64,000 nucleotides of DNA from Cladorhizidae sp. MBARI D1340-BT2 (taxonomy: Eukaryota; Porifera; Demospongiae; Poecilosclerida; Cladorhizidae), in the NCBI GenBank assembly GCA_028752905.1, contig JAQNBH010000014.1, positions 27,042,168-27,106,167 of the forward strand. The letters are read 5' to 3'. The notes under the pieces were generated by a model. It had not been told where the DNA came from, searched no databases, and was given only the letters and a program-made list of their open reading frames with translations. Positions 61,001-64,000 of this stretch are shown one piece after another (positions within the stretch are counted from its first letter, which is position 1; every line of letters begins with the position of its first letter). The translations under genes were made by a program, and so were the position numbers.

Positions 61001-64000
61001 AGCTAAAGATCCATAGTGATGCCAGTAATTATGGTGCTTGTTGCTCAGAAGAAGACGTTCAGAAGCAGTAAAGGCCAGAGAGAGACCAATCTTGGAGGCA
61101 GTATGTGTTTTCTAGCCATTAATATAACTAGAAGTTTGTTTTTGGAAATCCAGTCTCTCGCATGACAATTTAATAATGATGTAGGCATGTGCAAGTAAAT
61201 GATAGTGTGAATGTTATTTGAATTTGTAGATATATCTGCTAAACTAATTAAACGCCGTAAGCACCATATGGCGCAAACTCACACGTCGTCATGAAAGTAG
61301 AAAAATCAAATCAAGTATGTGCCCATACTCCATATGCACATGTCCAATAGACTGCTCTATTGATCAAAAATATGGTTATAAAACTTTACTTCCAGTTCGT
61401 TGAGGCGAGCTAGAAAAATTGATGTTTTAAAATGGCTGACAATCGCAACTGCTTTCATGAATGGTCTGGTCTCTTCCTGGAAGTTCTTCTTTAGTGCAAA
61501 GGTACACACAGGTATATAGCTATGCTTAATTAAATATGAATTCATTTGCTCTTGAACAAGGAGGTGCCCCAGGATAGCTGTAAGTTTGGTTGTAGACATA
61601 TAGCCACGTATGCTGTTGTATCTTTTACTTAAATGGAGCTGATACCAAACTGCAACTTATTGTATTTCTGTACTAAATAGTTTGAGAAGATAATTTTCAT
61701 TTTATAGTTAAAATATAATCATTACAAAAAAACACAAATATAGTTGATGTTCAATCAGGTAAAGGGATTCACGTATGATATCTAGGAATATTAATAACTT
61801 CCTGCCGATATTTCTCCATACATTCTATAGTTAATAATGTTGGACTTGCTTTCGAACACCCTGACTTGTATGCCAACATCCCTGCTGAGGTGAGAAAATA
61901 AGATAAGCCTCTTTTTGGTGGGTGTTTCATAAGAATATTTTAACCTATCTTCTTCAGAGATTGTACAGAATAGTGGAGCTGAACTGCCAGGCAATGGTTC
62001 AAGTAAGTATAGGAAGATTAAAGAACCACAAATATTCAATTGCCAAGTCTTTGGTTGGTGCTCTGTACTCTTCAATTTACAATTGAACTCCTATGTACTT
62101 ACCAATCTGCAAGAATGACCTACTTGGGTTCTAATTTCCCGGGATGTGGATCTCATACATGCCAACCTGCAAGTATGACCTCTACTGTTGGGTTTTAATT
62201 TCCCTGGATTTATTACAATGTATAACTCATACTTACCAACCTACAATTATGACCTACCTGGGTTCTAATTTCCCTGGATTTATTATGATGTGGAAGTCAT
62301 ACCTACCAATCTGCAAGTATGACCTCCAACGTTGGGTTTTAATTTCCCTGGATTTATTACAATGTAGAACTCATACTTACCAACCTACAAGTATAACCTA
62401 TCTGGGTTCCAATTTCTCTGGATGTGGAACTCATACATACCAACCTGCAAGTATGACCTACCTGGGTTTTAATTTCCCTGGATTTATTATGATGTGGAAT
62501 TCGAAAGTAGGTAAAACTTTTTAAAATTTATTCTCTTATTTTTTTGCACTTGTGACCCTAGTGTTCCCTTAACCACAAAAATACATGTCTTGTTACATGA
62601 GTCAGAGTGGAATGTGGCAGGTTATTTCATGAGCATACACCCTTATTTTCATGAGCCGAAGGCATGTGAAAATACTACATGCGAGTGAAATAATCACAAC
62701 GAGTGCTATATTTTATATTCTCATAAGAATGACTCTATTTTGTATAACAAATGGTCGATCCATCTGTCCGTCAGTTCCAAATATAAGCTAACTCACATCC
62801 AAACATTCTTACTTGATCAGAGCTGCCAGTTTCTCTATTGCCCATGAATTTTAAGATCCATCTTCTATACCCTGTGATGGGTAGATAAATCCTAGGCTTG
62901 AAGAAAGTCACCAAATTTTGTAGAGACACTTTATAATTAGCTCTAGTCCCTCGCTCTTGAACAATATAGCTAGCTAGCTCGAGAAAGAGGCTCAACTACT
63001 AGCTAAATATCAGAAAATAGCTAGCTATTACCATTATACATGCAGCCCCTCATATCTAACCTCAGATGACCATAAAGTTCAACATATTCAACAACTTCCA
63101 CAGTAGACACAACATGATCTGAAAAGAAGATGAGAAAACAGTATGTAAGTTCAAAATAGCTCTACAATGAGGCATCCTTAGCTATGAGCTAAAAATCGGC
63201 AAGTAGTTAGCTACATTCTAGGCAGTTACCTGGAAAAAATTGTAGTCTCTCCAGCAAGCCTAACCAAGATCTAAACAAAATAGTAGAAGTTCTATAGTCA
63301 AAAGGCCAAGAAACTACTTCTTCAGAGAGGTCTGGTTGGTTTCCAGTAACAAGGGAAGTGCCCAATAATTGTTTTATAAATCTAGTGTTAGGTAAGAACC
63401 TGAAGTATGTACTGCTAACTTCCTTATTAAAAATGCATGTGAGTAAAATAGTGCCATTTCTGAATCTGTTGTTTCTTTTTTAAATGGGCCAACGAGTTTT
63501 TAAATTTTGTACATCATCGAGTAAAGGGTTAAAGTAATATCTATCAATATTGTACTACTTTTTATATCATAATAATATTGTAGAGTACATATTTTTTTAG
63601 TAAAGTGTCACATAACTGGTTGGTTGTGGCCTAGATAGGAGTAGTGTGGTTCATATTTGTATCCAGAGATCAGTCAAGTCAAAACCTTCCTGGCACTGCA
63701 TAGGAGTTTCATGGCATTTATAGTTGTCACGCTGTCTGTGAGGTCAACTAGTCCTCTCAGTTAGGCCATTATAGGTGAGCCTAATTTTAGTTTTATGTAT
63801 AGCTGTGGTATGTTGGAGCTGAGAAAACCACACATCTACAGTCAGTGTTTCTTGCTGTATTTGTCTGAGGTAAGAACCCAAATACATGCAAATATCGTGT
63901 ACTGTGAACTAGTTCTGCTTTAGTACATACTGCTAAAAATCTAGTACATGATGTTTTTCCCCTTGCATGCGATGTTTTATTTATTATGACTATAGATGAG
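52037..64000 (+). CDS. HSD17B12-like: very-long-chain 3-oxoacyl-CoA reductase / 17-beta-hydroxysteroid dehydrogenase 12-like, copy B (cut by window end)
   Basis: Exons: 52037-52086, 56102-56247, 56590-56636, 56798-56873, 57715-57825, 61831-61889, 61958-62002 and the first 5 bases of exon 8 at 63996. Exon lengths 1-7 equal those of copy A and the frame is intact. Visible: hydrophobic N-terminal segment, cofactor loop TGSSEGIG, NNVG and catalytic Asn in VELNCQAMVQ. Ser, Tyr and Lys lie beyond the window. I count 25 differences from copy A in the 178 shared residues, six of them in the 16 residues of exon 1. Exon 3 ends AME, the family form. LDNGVL replaces LDIGVL of copy A before NNVG. Intron 1 again lacks a GT donor and offers CAG|GCAAGG. 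The predicted role is the same ER ketoacyl reductase activity; both copies look usable, which suggests sub-functional rather than dead duplicates. Confidence 0.85.
52470..52720 (+). pseudogene. LINE 3' end fragment
   Basis: The frames read AAIESLGVIGNRSMAFLRDL and, after a shift, LLQRLSVAV (stop) RGNALSVLGSV, the typical last residues of sponge-type LINE RT proteins (...QRLSVAIQRGNA...). A run of attt repeats follows, consistent with a LINE tail. Probably the same family as the fragment at 490-1365. Confidence 0.6.
52841..52955 (-). repeat. fragment of the 49331-49819 MITE family
   Basis: Contains ttgtggttaccactttatag and aggtctctctgtgtgctc, matching one MITE arm in diverged form. Terminal repeats absent. 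Confidence 0.65.
54070..54232. repeat. ACACATTTTAC-type short tandem repeat (copy B)
   Basis: Counterpart of the array at 12359-12620, shorter and more degenerate. Confidence 0.75.
55370..55510 (+). repeat. hairpin repeat (copy B counterpart of 16000-16160)
   Basis: The outer arms ccttcctccatgatcaact and ttaattatagaggaagtc are near-complementary and bracket gatgaaggctagagcatcta. The homologous hairpin in copy A has gacgaaggctagagcattta at 16100. Confidence 0.6.
55709..55760 (+). repeat. short hairpin repeat
   Basis: ttcgacatttcggcta and tagccgaaatgtcgg are complementary arms around gatgaatgctagagtaaa, a diverged member of the same family. Confidence 0.65.
55960..56040 (+). repeat. G-rich tract just upstream of exon 2 of copy B
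   Basis: Around 60 bases of almost uninterrupted G runs, ending about 65 bp before the exon 2 acceptor. Copy A has only a short G tract (about 16374-16388) at the same distance. Confidence 0.9.
58090..58290 (+). repeat. long hairpin repeat, intron 5 of copy B
   Basis: Arms of about 38 bp: tctcttgacatttcgactag with tgctctagccttcatca, then 12 bases of loop, then tgatgaaggctagagcatct with agtggaaatgtcgagaga. Outer sequence (tcaataatcag and ctgattattga-like) extends the pairing imperfectly. Confidence 0.8.
58850..58982 (+). repeat. fragment of the 49331-49819 MITE family
   Basis: Contains gttatagttatacctatgaa, agagagcacacagagagacc and gagctatatattaagtccat, matching one MITE arm closely. Terminal repeats are absent. 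Confidence 0.75.
59315..59723 (+). repeat. 39-bp minisatellite, about 10 units, open on both strands
   Basis: The unit reads ggactagtgggattgatgcc plus actgggctcaccgatgcct. Since 39 is a multiple of 3, a 13-residue repeat (GSPMPGLVGLMPL) is open on the plus strand and another (VSPVAAIPLVQAS) on the minus strand. It lies in intron 5 of copy B and is absent from copy A. I regard it as a non-coding satellite. Confidence 0.85.
60459..60602. other. copy B member of the identical 143-bp intronic block
   Basis: Identical to 20320-20463 by eye, within intron 5, while flanking sequence has diverged by indels such as the ttttaac inserted right after the block. Confidence 0.5.
62050..62515 (+). repeat. 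60-75 bp tandem repeat, about 6 units, intron 7 of copy B
   Basis: Units carry cttaccaacctgcaagtatg, acctacctgggttctaattt and ccctggatttattacaatg. Copy A has a single unit at about 22040-22100, so this array expanded after duplication. Confidence 0.8.

Overview
This window is AT-rich, intron-rich eukaryotic DNA packed with transposons, almost certainly from a marine invertebrate. My best guess is a demosponge, because the mix of non-LTR, Ginger, pogo and gypsy protein types is familiar from sponges and cnidarians; no single marker proves it.

The only host gene I can defend is a short-chain dehydrogenase of the HSD17B12 / very-long-chain 3-oxoacyl-CoA reductase family, present twice in tandem on the + strand. 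Copy A (9275-25309) is complete: 11 exons joining into an intact 326-residue frame with all catalytic residues. Copy B (52037-64000) has the same exon structure and an intact frame through exon 7, and the window ends 5 bases into exon 8. The introns of the two copies still align in many places, so this is a segmental duplication with starts about 42.8 kb apart. In both copies intron 1 appears to use a GC donor.

Layout. 1-4300: decayed transposon pieces, including a CXXC zinc-finger exon. 5087-9086: a nearly whole Ginger1-type cut-and-paste transposon (- strand) coding integrase, Ulp1 protease and a PHD-like finger, ending 188 bp before the ATG of copy A. 9275-25309: copy A, with many satellites in its introns. 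26386-27782: a piggyBac remnant abutting a long fold-back element. 27850-34560: a degenerate gypsy element (- strand), apparently split by a pogo-like transposon (about 29.0-31.7 kb). 36229-36840: a second CXXC finger and a possible Ulp1 start. 36841-50107: a Gmr1-like gypsy element (- strand) whose pol order is integrase before reverse transcriptase. One of its LTRs is interrupted by a CsRn1-like gypsy element (42020-49231, + strand) and by a MITE (49331-49819); the 5' LTR of the CsRn1-like element is interrupted in turn by a CR1/L2-like LINE (42036-45171). 52037-64000: copy B.

The host gene pair would act in ER fatty-acid elongation or steroid ketone reduction. Everything else is mobile or repetitive. 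The two most unusual systems are the Ginger transposase with Ulp1 and PHD-like domains and the gypsy element with copia-like domain order. Coordinates of exons and LTR joints were read by eye.
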